Source of the DNA: Streptomyces vinaceus
GTDB lineage: Bacteria > Actinomycetota > Actinomycetes > Streptomycetales > Streptomycetaceae
Reading direction: 5' to 3'
Assembly (NCBI RefSeq): GCF_008704935.1
Contig: NZ_CP023692.1
Coordinates: 4,927,001-4,991,000, forward strand
DNA length: 64,000 nt
A program made the translations under genes and the position numbers. The notes below the pieces were generated by a model. The model was not told the origin of the DNA. It saw only the letters and a list, made by a program, of their open reading frames with translations, and ran no database searches. Shown one piece after another: positions 32,716 through 42,129 of the stretch. Positions within the stretch are counted from its first letter, which is position 1. Every line of letters starts with the position of its first letter.

Positions 32716-33561
32716 ATGTCCTGCCATGTCGCGATCGTCACCGATTCCACGGCCTACCTGCCCCAACCGGCCATGTCGCGGCACGGAATCACCTCCGTCC
32801 CGCTGACCGTGGTCCTCGGCGACGAGGCGCTCGAAGAGGGCACCGAGATCTCGGCCCGCAGCCTCGCCCTGGCCCTGCAGAAGCGCCGCTCGGTCACGAC
32901 CTCCAGGCCCAGCCCGGAGGAGTTCGTACGGGCCTACCGGGCGGCCGCGGAGGCCGGCGCGACCGGCATCGTCAGCCTGCACCTGTCCGCCGAGTTCTCC
33001 GGCACCTACGACGCCGCCGTCGTCGCGGCGAAGACCGCCCCGGTGCCCGTCCGCGTCGTCGACACCGGCATGGTCGCGATGGCCCTGGGATTCTGCGCCC
33101 TCGCCGCGGCCGAGGCGGCCGAAGCCGGCGGCTCCGTGGACGAGGCCGTGGCCGCCGCCGAGAAGCGGGCCGCCGACATGTCCGCGTACTTCTACGTCGA
33201 CACCCTCGACTACCTGCGCCGCGGCGGCCGCATCGGAGCCGCCCAGGCCCTCCTCGGCTCGGCCCTCGCCGTCAAGCCGCTGCTCACGCTGCAGGGCGGG
33301 CGGATCGAGATGCTGGAGAAGGTGCGCACGGCCTCCAAGGCCATCGCCCGCCTGGAGGAGCTGGCCGTGGAGCGGGCGGGGGCGGGCAGCGTCGATGTGG
33401 CGGTGCACCACCTCGCGGCGCCCGAGCGAGCGGAGAAGCTGGCGCAGCGGCTGCGCGAGCGCATCCCCGGGCTGGTAGAAATGCACGTCAGCGAGGTCGG
33501 CGCGGTGATCGGCGCGCACACCGGTCCGGGGCTGCTGGCGGCGGTCGTCTCGCCCCGCTGA
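32716..33561 (+). CDS. DegV family fatty-acid-binding protein
   Basis: 281 residues, standard DegV length. The N-terminal domain has VAIVTDSTAYLP and the lipid carboxylate-binding TSRPSPEEF and HLSAEFSGTYDAA segments; the C-terminal domain has YFYVDTLDYLRRGGRIG and a final GAHTGPGLLAAVV. DegV (FakB) proteins bind single fatty acids and, in Firmicutes, present them to the FakA kinase; no fakA-like gene is in view. TAACCT (32703-32708) lies 7 bases before the ATG, indicating a probable leaderless transcript. Confidence 0.92.
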   Translation: MSCHVAIVTDSTAYLPQPAMSRHGITSVPLTVVLGDEALEEGTEISARSLALALQKRRSVTTSRPSPEEFVRAYRAAAEAGATGIVSLHLSAEFSGTYDAAVVAAKTAPVPVRVVDTGMVAMALGFCALAAAEAAEAGGSVDEAVAAAEKRAADMSAYFYVDTLDYLRRGGRIGAAQALLGSALAVKPLLTLQGGRIEMLEKVRTASKAIARLEELAVERAGAGSVDVAVHHLAAPERAEKLAQRLRERIPGLVEMHVSEVGAVIGAHTGPGLLAAVVSPR

Positions 33562-33659
33562 TCACCGGAACGGGTGACGGAGTTTTCCACAACGGCCGGG
33601 ATTTCCACCGGAATTGATAACTCCGGACCGGGGTCGGGATTCGCCCCTACCGTCGTGCC

Positions 33660-34637
33660 ATGACTCTTCGCACACGTACCTCGCCCTCCTCCGGAGCCAC
33701 CAGCGGTCCCGGCCGGTCCCCTCTCTCCGACGGGCGGCTGCGCCACCGCCGGAGGCGTCCGCGTGCCGGTTCCCCTCACCCCGAGGCCGCGGCGGTGCGG
33801 CGCCGGGCCGAAGCCCTGCTGGGCGGCGGCCCGCAGCCCCCGCCGCCGCAGGCGCCGCCGGCGCCACCGGAGTCCCCACCGCCGCAGGCGCGGCCGGATC
33901 CGGGGCCCGGGATCCGGTCCGTGGCCGATCCGCCGCCCGGGGAGGCCGCGTCCGGCGCGGCTCGGCTGTCCGGGGGAGCCGCGCTGCGGCTCGCGGTCCG
34001 GGAGCGGCTGCCGGTGTGGTTGCAGGCCCGGTGTGCGGTGGAGCCGCGGACGGCGGCCGCCGTGGGGGTGGTGCTGGCCGCCGCCGTGGCCTTCGGGGCG
34101 CAGCAGTACTGGACCGCCCGGCCGCAGCCGGTGACCGCCCCGCCGGTGGTCGCCCCGGCCACGGCATCCGCTGCGGCGGCGAGCCCCGGGCCGCCCGGCG
34201 CTGCGGGAGGGGGCGGTGGGCGGATCGTGGTGGATGTCAGCGGGAAGGTGCGTGATCCCGGGGTGCGGCGGCTGCCCGCCGGGGCGCGGGTCGAGGACGC
34301 GCTGGCCGCCGCAGGGGGAGTGCGGCCCGGTACCGACGTCAGCGGGCTCAACCGGGCCCGGGTGCTGGTCGACGGCGAGCAGGTCGTGGTGGGCGCCCCG
34401 GCGTCGCCCGCCCCGGGCGGAGGCGCGGGTGGCGGTGGTGGCGCCGGGCCGTTGAGTCTCGGCACGGCCACCGTGGAGCAACTCGACGGCCTGCCCGGGG
34501 TCGGCCCGGTACTGGCGCAGCACATCGTGGAGTTCCGGACCGCCCGGGGCGGCTTCCGCTCGGTGGAGGAACTCCGGCAGGTCGACGGCATCGGGGAGCG
34601 GCGCTTCGCCGACCTGCGCAAGCTGGTGCGGCCGTGA
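33660..34637 (+). CDS. comEA: ComEA family DNA-binding protein
   Basis: 325 residues. An N-terminal basic and Pro-rich cytoplasmic segment (about 1-135) precedes one transmembrane helix (about 140-158). An extracytoplasmic SLBB domain (about 195-250, IVVDVSGKVRDPGVRRLPAGARVEDAL), a Gly-rich linker and a C-terminal double helix-hairpin-helix (about 265-325, TVEQLDGLPGVGPVLAQHIVEFR) follow. ComEA binds incoming DNA in competent bacteria; the N-terminal extension is longer than in Bacillus. TACCGT (33648-33653) is 6 bases before the ATG. Its stop overlaps the comEC GTG by 4 bases. Confidence 0.92.
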   Translation: MTLRTRTSPSSGATSGPGRSPLSDGRLRHRRRRPRAGSPHPEAAAVRRRAEALLGGGPQPPPPQAPPAPPESPPPQARPDPGPGIRSVADPPPGEAASGAARLSGGAALRLAVRERLPVWLQARCAVEPRTAAAVGVVLAAAVAFGAQQYWTARPQPVTAPPVVAPATASAAAASPGPPGAAGGGGGRIVVDVSGKVRDPGVRRLPAGARVEDALAAAGGVRPGTDVSGLNRARVLVDGEQVVVGAPASPAPGGGAGGGGGAGPLSLGTATVEQLDGLPGVGPVLAQHIVEFRTARGGFRSVEELRQVDGIGERRFADLRKLVRP

Positions 34638-37141
34638 AGGGCCCCGAGGGTCCGGGGCCGGTGGACCTGCGCCTGGTGGTGCCGGCGCTGGCAGCCTGGG
34701 GGGCCGCCGCCCTCGCCCTCGACGCACCGGCGGTCGTGGCCGCCGCCGGGGCAGGACTCGGGGTCCTCGGCGCGGGGCTGCTGCTCGTGGCCGCCTGTCG
34801 GCGTCCGCGATCGCTGTGGCGGGTCGGGCCGGCGCTGGCCGCCGTCCTGCTCTGTGCGGCCGCCGGGGCCGGGGTGGCGGGCCTCCAGCGGGCCGAGGCG
34901 CGGGCCGGGCCGGTCCCGGGGCTCGCGGGGGAGCGCGCCCGGGTCCTCGCCGAGCTCACCGTCGGCTCCGACCCGCGGGCCGCCCGCGGAGGGAGCGGGC
35001 CGCCGGTGGTGGTCCTGGACGCGGTGCTGACCGGGGTGACCGCGCCCGACGGGACGCGGACCCGGGTCGAGACCCCCGTGCGGGTGCTGGCCGGGCATCC
35101 GCAGTGGGCCCGGCTGCAGCCCTCCACCCGGGTCGCGGTCGTCGCCCGGCTGGCCCCGGGCCGGTCCGGGGAGCGGGCCGTGGCACTGCTGCGCCCCGCC
35201 GGGGACACCCCGCCGCGGGTGACCGGCGGACCCGACACCGTCCAGCGGATCGCCGGGAGGCTGCGGGCCGGGCTGCGCGAGGCCACCGGGGGGCTCGCCC
35301 CGGACGCCCGGGCCCTGCTGCCGGGGCTGGTCGTCGGGGACACCTCGCGGGTGCCGCCCGACCTGGACGAGGCGTTCCGCGCCACCGACCTGCTCCACCT
35401 GCTGGCCGTGTCCGGGTCCAACCTGACGGTGGTGCTGTTCCTGCTCATCGGCGCGCCCGCCGCCGCGCAGCGCGCCGAGCGGGGCGGGCTGGCACCCCGC
35501 CTCGGACTGTCCCTGCGGGCGACCGCCCTGTGCGGCGCCGCCCTGACCCTGGCCTTCGTGGTGGTGTGCCGGCCGGAGCCGAGCGTGCTGCGGGCCGCGG
35601 CCTGCGGGGCGGTCACCCTGCTGGCCATCGCCACCGGGCGGCGCAGGTCCCTGATCCCCGCCCTGGGGGCCGCGGTCCTGCTGCTGGTGCTCCACGATCC
35701 GTGGCTCGCCCGCAGTCCCGGGTTCCTGCTCTCGGTCCTGGCCACCGGCTCCCTGCTTACGCTCGGCCCGCGCTGGAGCGAGGCCCTGCGGCGGCGTGGG
35801 ATGCGGCCCAGGCTCGCCGAGGCGCTGGCCGCCGCGGCGGCCGCCCAGGCGGTCTGCGCACCGGTGGTCGCGGTGCTCTCGGCCCGGGTGAGCCTGGTCG
35901 CGGTGCCCTGCAATCTGCTGGCCGAGCTGGCGGCGGGCCCGGCGACCGTGCTCGGTTTCGCGGCGCTCGCGGCGGCCCCGCTGTGCATGCCCGCCGCCGA
36001 GCTGCTCGCCCGGTGCGCGGGGGTGCCCGCGGGGTGGATCGCCGGCGTGGCCCGGGCCGGGGCGCGGCTGCCGGGCGCGGAGCTGGCCTGGCCGGGCGGG
36101 CTCGCCGGGGGAGCGCTGCTGGCCGTCGCCACCCTGGCCGTCGTGGGGCTCGGCGTGCGCGTCCGGCATCGTCCGTGGGTGTGCTCCGCCCTGGCCGTGC
36201 TGCTGCTCCTGGCCGTGCTGCGGCCGCCGCAGCTGACCCGTACGCTCACCCGCTGGCCGCCGCCCGACTGGAGCTACGTGCAGTGCGCGGTGGGCCAGGG
36301 CGACGCCGGCGTACTCGCCGTCGGACCGGGTACGGCCGTGGTGGTGGACGCCGGTCCGGAGCCGGGCCCGGTGGACGCCTGCCTGCGCGCCCTGGGGGTG
36401 AGCCGGGTCCCGCTGCTCCTGCTGACGCACTTTCACGCCGACCACGTCGGCGGCCTGTCCGGGGTGCTGCGGGGCCGGGCCGTGGGTGTGATTCAGACCA
36501 CCACGCTGGAAGAGCCCGCCGGGCAGGCCGCGTTCGTCCGGAGGGCCGCTGCGGCGGCGCACGTACCGGTCACGGCGGCCTCCGCGGGTGAGCGGCGCCG
36601 GGCCGGGCCGCTGGACTGGCAGGTGCTGTGGCCCTCGCCCGACGGGCCGCGGCCGGAGGGGCCCAACGACGCCAGCGTCGCCCTGCTGGTCCGCGGCGCG
36701 GGCCTGACCCTGATGCTGCTCGGCGATCTCGAACCGCCCGCGCAGGAGGCCCTTTTGAGGGCCCATCCCGAGCTGGGCCCCGTCGACGTCCTCAAGGTCG
36801 CCCACCACGGTTCCGCCCACCAGGACCCCGGCCTCCAGGACCGGATCCGGCCCCGGCTCGCGCTCGTCCCGGTCGGCGAGGGCAACCGGTACGGACACCC
36901 CGCGCCGGGGACGCTCGCGCGGCTGCGGGCCGGGGGCGCGACGGTGCTGCGCACCGATACCGACGGTTCGATCGCGGTGGCCGGGAGCGGCCCGGGGATG
37001 CGGGCGTTCCCCTCCCGGCGGCGGCGGCGCCGACACGGGCATACCGGACACCGCCTTTCCGTTTGCCCGCAACCCGACAGCATGATCGAATGCGTCTTCG
37101 CCAGAGCGGTACAAGTCCACACAGCACGGGGGTGCATCAAC
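34634..37141 (+). CDS. comEC: ComEC/Rec2 DNA-uptake channel protein, no stop codon at its natural end
   Basis: GTG at 34634 overlaps the comEA stop. The N-terminal transmembrane helices are followed by the Competence domain (LLHLLAVSGSNLTVVLFLL near residue 255) and a C-terminal metallo-beta-lactamase domain (THFHADHVGG near 600, LLGDLE and VLKVAHHGSAHQD near 700-725). Family similarity ends at about residue 795 (GSIAVAGSGPGMRAF, about 37015). No in-frame stop follows: the frame stays open through yceI and most of holA to 39148 (1504 codons). The end given here is only the last codon before yceI. The open tail has non-coding character. Stop loss, a natural frame change or a sequencing indel are all possible. 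Confidence 0.75.
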
Positions 37142-37142
37142 C

Positions 37143-38024
37143 ATGTTCGGTCGCCGAAGGGGGATGGAGACGGCCGGGAGTGCCGGTCAGCACACATCCG
37201 CGACACTGACGCTGCCTCATACGGCGCGGCTGCTCAGCTGTCGGGTCCTCGACACCGTCCACCAGCCGGTCAGACAGGCGAAGTTCGAGGTGACCGACCC
37301 GATCGGCCGGCGCGTCGTCAGCGGCGAGACCGACCCGTACGGCGGGTTCACCGCGGCCGTACCGGAGGGCGAGTACCGGCTCTCCGTCACCGCCGAGGGC
37401 TACGCCCCGTTCCACGGGGCGACGCTGGTGGGGGACCCGGGGCAGCCCGCCACCGGGGAGATCGTCCTCGACGCCGTGGAACCCCCGCTGCTGCCGGCGC
37501 CCGGCCACTGGGAGCTCGACCCCGCGCATTCGTCGATCGCCTTCACCGCCCAGCACATCGGCTTCGCCAAGATCCGCGGCCGGTTCAACACCTTCGCCGG
37601 CGGGGTGCGGATAGCCGACCGCATGGAGGACTCCTCCATGCACGTGATCATCGACGCGGCGAGCATCGACACCGGCATGCGGATGCGAGACGACCACCTG
37701 CGCTCCGCCGACTTCCTGGACGCGGCCCGGCATCCGACGGTCGAGTTCTACAGCGAGCGGTTCATCCACCGCAGCGGCAGCCGCTGGGCCGTCGCGGGCG
37801 CCCTGACCCTGCACGGGACGAGCCGCTCGGTGACGTTGGACACCGAGTACCTGGGCCTGGGCACCGGGTTGGAGGGGGAGCCGCGCGCGGCCTGCCGGGC
37901 GACCGCCGAACTGCACCGCGAGGACTTCGGAGTGAACTGGCAGTCCGTCCTGGCGCAGGGGATAGCGGCGATCGGTTCGAGCGTGGAAGTGGTGCTGGAC
38001 GTCCAGATCGTGCACAAGGCCTAG
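37143..38024 (+). CDS. YceI family protein with N-terminal carboxypeptidase-regulatory-like domain
   Basis: 293 residues. A CarboxypepD-reg-like beta domain (about 25-110, TDPYGGFTAAVPEGEYRLSVTAEGY) precedes a YceI lipocalin-like domain (about 120-293) with WELDPAHSSIAFTAQHIGFAKIRGRF, the MRDDHLRSADFLDAARHPTVEF signature and a C-terminal IGSSVEVVLDVQI. YceI proteins bind isoprenoid lipids. No signal peptide is visible, so it may act in the cytoplasm. The start follows AT-richer DNA (37055-37142) that probably holds its promoter. It lies wholly inside the over-long comEC frame. Confidence 0.88.
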   Translation: MFGRRRGMETAGSAGQHTSATLTLPHTARLLSCRVLDTVHQPVRQAKFEVTDPIGRRVVSGETDPYGGFTAAVPEGEYRLSVTAEGYAPFHGATLVGDPGQPATGEIVLDAVEPPLLPAPGHWELDPAHSSIAFTAQHIGFAKIRGRFNTFAGGVRIADRMEDSSMHVIIDAASIDTGMRMRDDHLRSADFLDAARHPTVEFYSERFIHRSGSRWAVAGALTLHGTSRSVTLDTEYLGLGTGLEGEPRAACRATAELHREDFGVNWQSVLAQGIAAIGSSVEVVLDVQIVHKA

Positions 38025-38044
38025 GTCGCAGGGAGTTCCGGAGG

Positions 38045-38287
38045 CTACGGGGCTTCCAGCCAGCCCTCGTACTCGGCGGCGAGGCCGTCCAACGCCGTGG
38101 CGTCGAGCCGTTCCTGCGGGTCCTCGACGACCACCAGCCACTGGGCGTCCTCGGCGTCGTCCTCGCCCGCGAGGGCGTCGCGCAGCAGCTGGGGCTCCTC
38201 GGGGAGGCCGAAGCGGTCCACGGCCTCCTGGGCCACCTCCTCGGCGGCGTCGCGGTCGGGCAGGACGAGTACATGTCGCACGTTCAC
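38045..38287 (-). CDS. Small conserved actinobacterial protein
   Basis: 80 residues from GTG 38287, or 78 from GTG 38281 (MRHVLVLPDRD). It is an acidic alpha/beta protein: HVLVLPDRDAAEEVAQEAVDRFG looks like a strand-helix unit, then AGEDDAEDAQWLVVVEDP, ending EGWLEAP. I recall homologs of this length beside holA in Streptomyces. No catalytic motif is seen; function unknown. It converges on yceI with a 20-base gap and is divergent from holA. Confidence 0.72.
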   Translation of the reverse strand: MNVRHVLVLPDRDAAEEVAQEAVDRFGLPEEPQLLRDALAGEDDAEDAQWLVVVEDPQERLDATALDGLAAEYEGWLEAP

Positions 38288-38363
38288 CCGGCCATTCTCA
38301 AGGATGCGGTGCGGGAGGCCGCCGTGCGGGGGGCTGTCAGTGCGGCGTGGGATGCTGGACGCG

Positions 38364-39356
38364 ATGGCCACCAGGAAGAACTCCACCGACGATCCGCTCG
38401 CCCCGCTCACCCTCGCGGTGGGGCAGGAGGACCTGCTGCTCGACCGCGCCGTTCGGGAGGTGGTGGCGGCCGCCCGGGCCGCCGACGCCGATACGGACGT
38501 GCGCGATCTCGCCCCGGAGCAGCTCCAGCCCGGCACGCTCGCCGAGCTGACCAGTCCCTCGCTCTTCTCCGAGCGCAAGGTGCTGGTCGTACGCAACGCG
38601 CAGGACCTGTCCGCCGACACGGTCAAAGAGGTCAAGGCGTACCTCGCGGCGCCGTTCGAGGAGATCGCCCTCGTGCTCCTCCACGCGGGCGGGGTCAAGG
38701 GCAAGGGGCTGCTGGACGCGGCCCGCAAGGCCGGGGCCCGGGAGATCGCCTGCCCGAAGATGACGAAGGCGGCGGACCGGCTGGCGTTCGTGCGGGGCGA
38801 GTTCCGCACGCTGGGCCGCTCGGCGACCCCCGAGGCCTGCCAGACGCTGGTCGACGCGATCGGCAGCGATCTGCGGGAGCTGGCGAGCGCCGCCGCGCAG
38901 CTGTGCGCGGACGTCGAGGGCACGATCGACGAATCCGTGGTCGGGCGGTACTACACGGGCCGGGCCGAGGCCTCCAGCTTCACGGTCGCCGACCGGGCGG
39001 TCGAGGGGCGGGCCGCGGAAGCCCTCGAAGCGCTGCGCTGGTCGCTGTCCACGGGGGTGGCGCCGGTGCTGATCACCAGTGCGCTGGCGCAGGCGGTGCG
39101 GGCCATCGGCAAGCTGGCCTCCGCCCCGCGCGGTGCCCGCCCCGGTGACCTCGCCCGGGACCTCGGCATGCCGCCCTGGAAGATCGACCGGGTCCGCCAG
39201 CAGATGCGGGGCTGGTCGGCGGACGGCGTCGCGGACGCCCTGCGCGCCGTGGCCGCGGCCGACGCCGGGGTCAAGGGCGGCGGCGACGATCCGGAGTACG
39301 CGCTGGAAAAGGCGGTCGTGGCCGTGGCCCGGGCCGCCCGCCCCCAGCGCCGCTGA
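38364..39356 (+). CDS. holA: DNA polymerase III subunit delta
   Basis: 330 residues from ATG 38364; an in-frame ATG at 38352 is also possible. The delta subunit opens the sliding clamp within the clamp loader. Features are LAVGQEDLLLDRAVREVV at the N-terminus, the SPSLFSERKVLVVRN segment that contacts the clamp, KMTKAADRLAFVRGEFR and the C-terminal helical collar domain with FTVADRAVEGRAAEALEALRW and PPWKIDRVRQQMRGW. Adjacency to comEC, rpsT and lepA is conserved widely in bacteria. Confidence 0.93.
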   Translation: MATRKNSTDDPLAPLTLAVGQEDLLLDRAVREVVAAARAADADTDVRDLAPEQLQPGTLAELTSPSLFSERKVLVVRNAQDLSADTVKEVKAYLAAPFEEIALVLLHAGGVKGKGLLDAARKAGAREIACPKMTKAADRLAFVRGEFRTLGRSATPEACQTLVDAIGSDLRELASAAAQLCADVEGTIDESVVGRYYTGRAEASSFTVADRAVEGRAAEALEALRWSLSTGVAPVLITSALAQAVRAIGKLASAPRGARPGDLARDLGMPPWKIDRVRQQMRGWSADGVADALRAVAAADAGVKGGGDDPEYALEKAVVAVARAARPQRR

Positions 39357-39368
39357 CGACCGGTCGGC

Positions 39369-39401
39369 GGCAGGCCGGCGGCGCACCGCCGCCGGCCTGC
39401 C
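39369..39401 (+). terminator. holA terminator
   Basis: A perfect 15-bp stem (39369-39383 with 39387-39401) with loop CAC, 12 bases after the holA stop. Confidence 0.8.
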
Positions 39402-39423
39402 GCCGGCCGGCGCCGGGCAAGGC

Positions 39424-39470
39424 GAAGGCCCCGGGGGCCGCCCTGGGGAAGGGGGGCTCTCGGGGCCTTC
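39424..39470 (-). terminator. Likely rpsT terminator
   Basis: Inverted repeat GAAGGCCCCG/CGGGGCCTTC (39424-39433 with 39461-39470). Its distal side read on the minus strand lies downstream of rpsT, about 115 bases from the stop. Confidence 0.6.
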
Positions 39471-39584
39471 GTTACTTCTTGTTGCGCCGCACCCGCGTGG
39501 CGAACGCTTCGTGTGCGGCGCGGGGGGCCGGTCAGGAGCGGGAGAGAGGGCCCGCTGGATCCGTTCCGGCGATCACATCAGAGC

Positions 39585-39851
39585 TCAGCCCTGGAGGGAG
39601 GCAACCTTGGTGGCCAGCGCCGACTTCTTGTTGGCGGCGGCGTTCTTGTGGATGACACCCTTCGAGACAGCCTTGTCGAGCGCACGCGAGGCGGCGCGAG
39701 AAGCCACGGTGGCCTTCTCGACGTCACCCGCGGCCACGGCCTCGCGGGCCTTGCGGATCGCGGTCTTGAGCGAAGACTTGACGGCCTTGTTGCGCAGGCG
39801 CGCCTTCTCGTTCGTCTTGTTCCGCTTGATCTGGGACTTGATGTTCGCCAC
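39585..39851 (-). CDS. rpsT: 30S ribosomal protein S20
   Basis: 88 residues, normal for bS20. The start MANIKSQIKRNKTNEKARLRN, the helical KTAIRKAREAV stretch and VIHKNAAANKKSALATKV are diagnostic. It binds 16S rRNA early in small-subunit assembly. It is transcribed divergently from lepA and convergently with holA. A promoter at 39932-39961 gives a leader of roughly 75 nt. Many codons in the leader-proximal part are less GC-rich, as with rplU. Confidence 0.97.
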   Translation of the reverse strand: MANIKSQIKRNKTNEKARLRNKAVKSSLKTAIRKAREAVAAGDVEKATVASRAASRALDKAVSKGVIHKNAAANKKSALATKVASLQG

Positions 39852-39931
39852 GAAAGAGCCTTTTCAGGTTCAGAGTTTGATCTTCGGATTGTGCCTCGAC
39901 AGCTGAGAGGGCATACGAGACACAGCTGCTC

Positions 39932-39961
39932 AGGCTACCAGGCACGCTCCCACCGGCCCAA
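39932..39961 (-). promoter_or_regulatory. Probable rpsT promoter
   Basis: On the minus strand, TTGGGC (39961-39956), an 18-base spacer and TAGCCT (39937-39932) fit a vegetative promoter, about 80 bases from the rpsT start. Confidence 0.5.
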
Positions 39962-40062
39962 ACCGAGCGCATCCCCCCGTCCATGGGACCATGGGAGTCT
40001 GCGTACAGATCCGACGAGAGCCGGAAACGCTTCCGACTGCGACCCGAGAATCAGGACACTGC

Positions 40063-41928
40063 GTGCCCGCGATCCCCAGCCACGTGCCCGAGCCGAGCCG
40101 TACCGACCCGGCGCTGATCCGCAATTTCTGCATCATCGCGCACATCGACCACGGCAAGTCGACGCTCGCCGACCGGATGCTCCAGCTCACCGGTGTCGTC
40201 GACCAGCGGCAGATGCGCGCCCAGTACCTCGACCGCATGGACATCGAGCGTGAGCGCGGCATCACGATCAAGTCCCAGGCGGTCCGTCTGCCCTGGGCGC
40301 CCACCACCGGCGAGGACGTCGGCAAGACGCACATCCTCAACATGATCGACACCCCCGGGCACGTCGACTTCACGTACGAGGTCTCGCGCTCCCTCGCCGC
40401 CTGCGAGGGCACGATCCTCCTGGTGGACGCCGCGCAGGGCATCGAGGCCCAGACCCTCGCCAACCTGTACCTGGCGATGGAGAACGACCTCGCGATCGTC
40501 CCCGTCCTGAACAAGATCGACCTGCCGGCCGCCCAGCCGGAGAAGTTCGCCGAGGAGCTCGCGAACCTGGTCGGCTGCCAGCCCGAGGACGTCCTGCGGG
40601 TCTCCGCGAAGACCGGTCTCGGCGTCGACGCCCTGCTCGACAAGGTCGTCGCCACCGTCCCGGCCCCGGTCGGCGTCAAGGACGCCCCCGCCCGCGCGAT
40701 GATCTTCGACTCGGTCTACGACTCGTACCGCGGCGTCGTCACGTACGTCCGTGTGGTCGACGGCCAGCTCAACAAGCGCGAGCGCATCCGGATGATGTCC
40801 ACCGGCGCCACGCACGAGCTGCTGGAGATCGGCGTCTCCTCCCCGGAGATGACCCCGGCCGACGGCATCGGCGTCGGCGAGGTGGGCTACATCATCACCG
40901 GCGTGAAGGACGTCCGTCAGTCCAAGGTCGGTGACACGATCACCAGCCTGCACAACGGCGCGACCGAGGCCCTCGGCGGCTACAAGGACCCGAAGCCGAT
41001 GGTCTTCTCGGGCCTCTACCCGCTCGACGGCTCCGAGTACCCCGACCTGCGCGAGGCCCTGGACAAGCTCCAGCTCAACGACGCCGCGCTCGTCTACGAG
41101 CCGGAGACCTCGGCGGCGCTCGGCTTCGGCTTCCGCGTCGGCTTCCTCGGCCTGCTCCACCTGGACGTGGTCCGCGAGCGCCTGGAGCGCGAGTTCGGCC
41201 TCGACCTGATCGCCACCGCGCCGAACGTGGTCTACCGCGTCGTCCTGGAGGACGGCAAGGAAGTCCAGGTCACCAACCCGAGCGAGTTCCCCGAGGGCAA
41301 GATCTCGGACGTGTTCGAGCCGGTCGTCCGGGCCACCGTGCTCGCGCCCACCGAGTTCATCGGCGCGATCATGGAGCTCTGCCAGACCCGCCGCGGCACG
41401 CTGCTCGGCATGGACTACCTCTCCGAGGACCGCGTCGAGATCCGCTACACGCTGCCCCTCGCGGAGATCGTCTTCGACTTCTTCGACCAGCTGAAGTCCA
41501 AGACGCGCGGTTACGCGTCCCTCGACTACGAGCCCACGGGCGAGCAGTCCGGCAGCCTGGTCAAGGTCGACATCCTGCTGCACGGGGACAAGGTCGACGC
41601 CTTCTCCGCCGTCACGCACAAGGACGCCGCGTACGCGTACGGCGTGCGCCTCGTCGCCAAGCTGCGTGAGCTCATCCCGCGGCAGGCCTTCGAGGTGCCG
41701 ATCCAGGCGGCCGTCGGCTCGCGCGTCATCGCCCGCGAGACCATCCGCGCCATCCGCAAGGACGTCCTCGCCAAGTGCTACGGCGGTGACATCTCCCGTA
41801 AGCGGAAGCTGCTGGAGAAGCAGAAGGAAGGCAAGAAGCGCATGAAGATGGTCGGCTCGGTGGAGGTGCCCCAGGAGGCCTTCATCGCCGTCCTCTCCAG
41901 CGACGAGTCCGCCGGCAAGAAGAAGTAG
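40063..41928 (+). CDS. lepA: Elongation factor 4 (LepA)
   Basis: 621 residues from GTG 40063 (MPAIPSHVPEPSRTDP), chosen for the AGGA just upstream; the frame is open to 39991. It is a ribosome-associated GTPase affecting translation fidelity and 30S biogenesis. G1 is AHIDHGKST, switch I ERGITIKSQ, G3 DTPGHVDF and G4 NKIDLP. Domains II-V follow, with the LepA-specific C-terminal domain containing RETIRAIRKDVLAKCYGGDISRK and KRMKMVGSVEVPQEAF. It is followed by its own terminator. Confidence 0.97.
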   Translation: MPAIPSHVPEPSRTDPALIRNFCIIAHIDHGKSTLADRMLQLTGVVDQRQMRAQYLDRMDIERERGITIKSQAVRLPWAPTTGEDVGKTHILNMIDTPGHVDFTYEVSRSLAACEGTILLVDAAQGIEAQTLANLYLAMENDLAIVPVLNKIDLPAAQPEKFAEELANLVGCQPEDVLRVSAKTGLGVDALLDKVVATVPAPVGVKDAPARAMIFDSVYDSYRGVVTYVRVVDGQLNKRERIRMMSTGATHELLEIGVSSPEMTPADGIGVGEVGYIITGVKDVRQSKVGDTITSLHNGATEALGGYKDPKPMVFSGLYPLDGSEYPDLREALDKLQLNDAALVYEPETSAALGFGFRVGFLGLLHLDVVRERLEREFGLDLIATAPNVVYRVVLEDGKEVQVTNPSEFPEGKISDVFEPVVRATVLAPTEFIGAIMELCQTRRGTLLGMDYLSEDRVEIRYTLPLAEIVFDFFDQLKSKTRGYASLDYEPTGEQSGSLVKVDILLHGDKVDAFSAVTHKDAAYAYGVRLVAKLRELIPRQAFEVPIQAAVGSRVIARETIRAIRKDVLAKCYGGDISRKRKLLEKQKEGKKRMKMVGSVEVPQEAFIAVLSSDESAGKKK

Positions 41929-41963
41929 TCCGCGGCCCGCTCTCCCGGGCGACGCCGTACGGA

Positions 41964-41995
41964 ACAGGCCCCCACGCCGACGCGCGGGGGCCTGT
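41964..41995 (+). terminator. lepA terminator
   Basis: A 10-bp stem ACAGGCCCCC/GGGGGCCTGT (41964-41973 with 41986-41995), 35 bases after the stop and followed by TTCGTTA. Confidence 0.8.
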
Positions 41996-42129
41996 TTCGT
42001 TATGAATCGGCCGCCCGCCGACTCTTACGCCCCGGCCGGAGGCCACCTAGTCTGATCACTGCTCGATGGTTACTCGCCAGTTACAAGCCCCTGAATGACA
42101 GGCCCTGCCGCGTGGTCCGGAGGACGTCC

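Noticed and set aside
37300..39148. A giant ComEC with a 700-residue C-terminal extension
   Set aside because: The extension is out of frame with well-supported yceI and holA and has no protein-like features, so I treat it as a consequence of a missing stop, not as a fusion.
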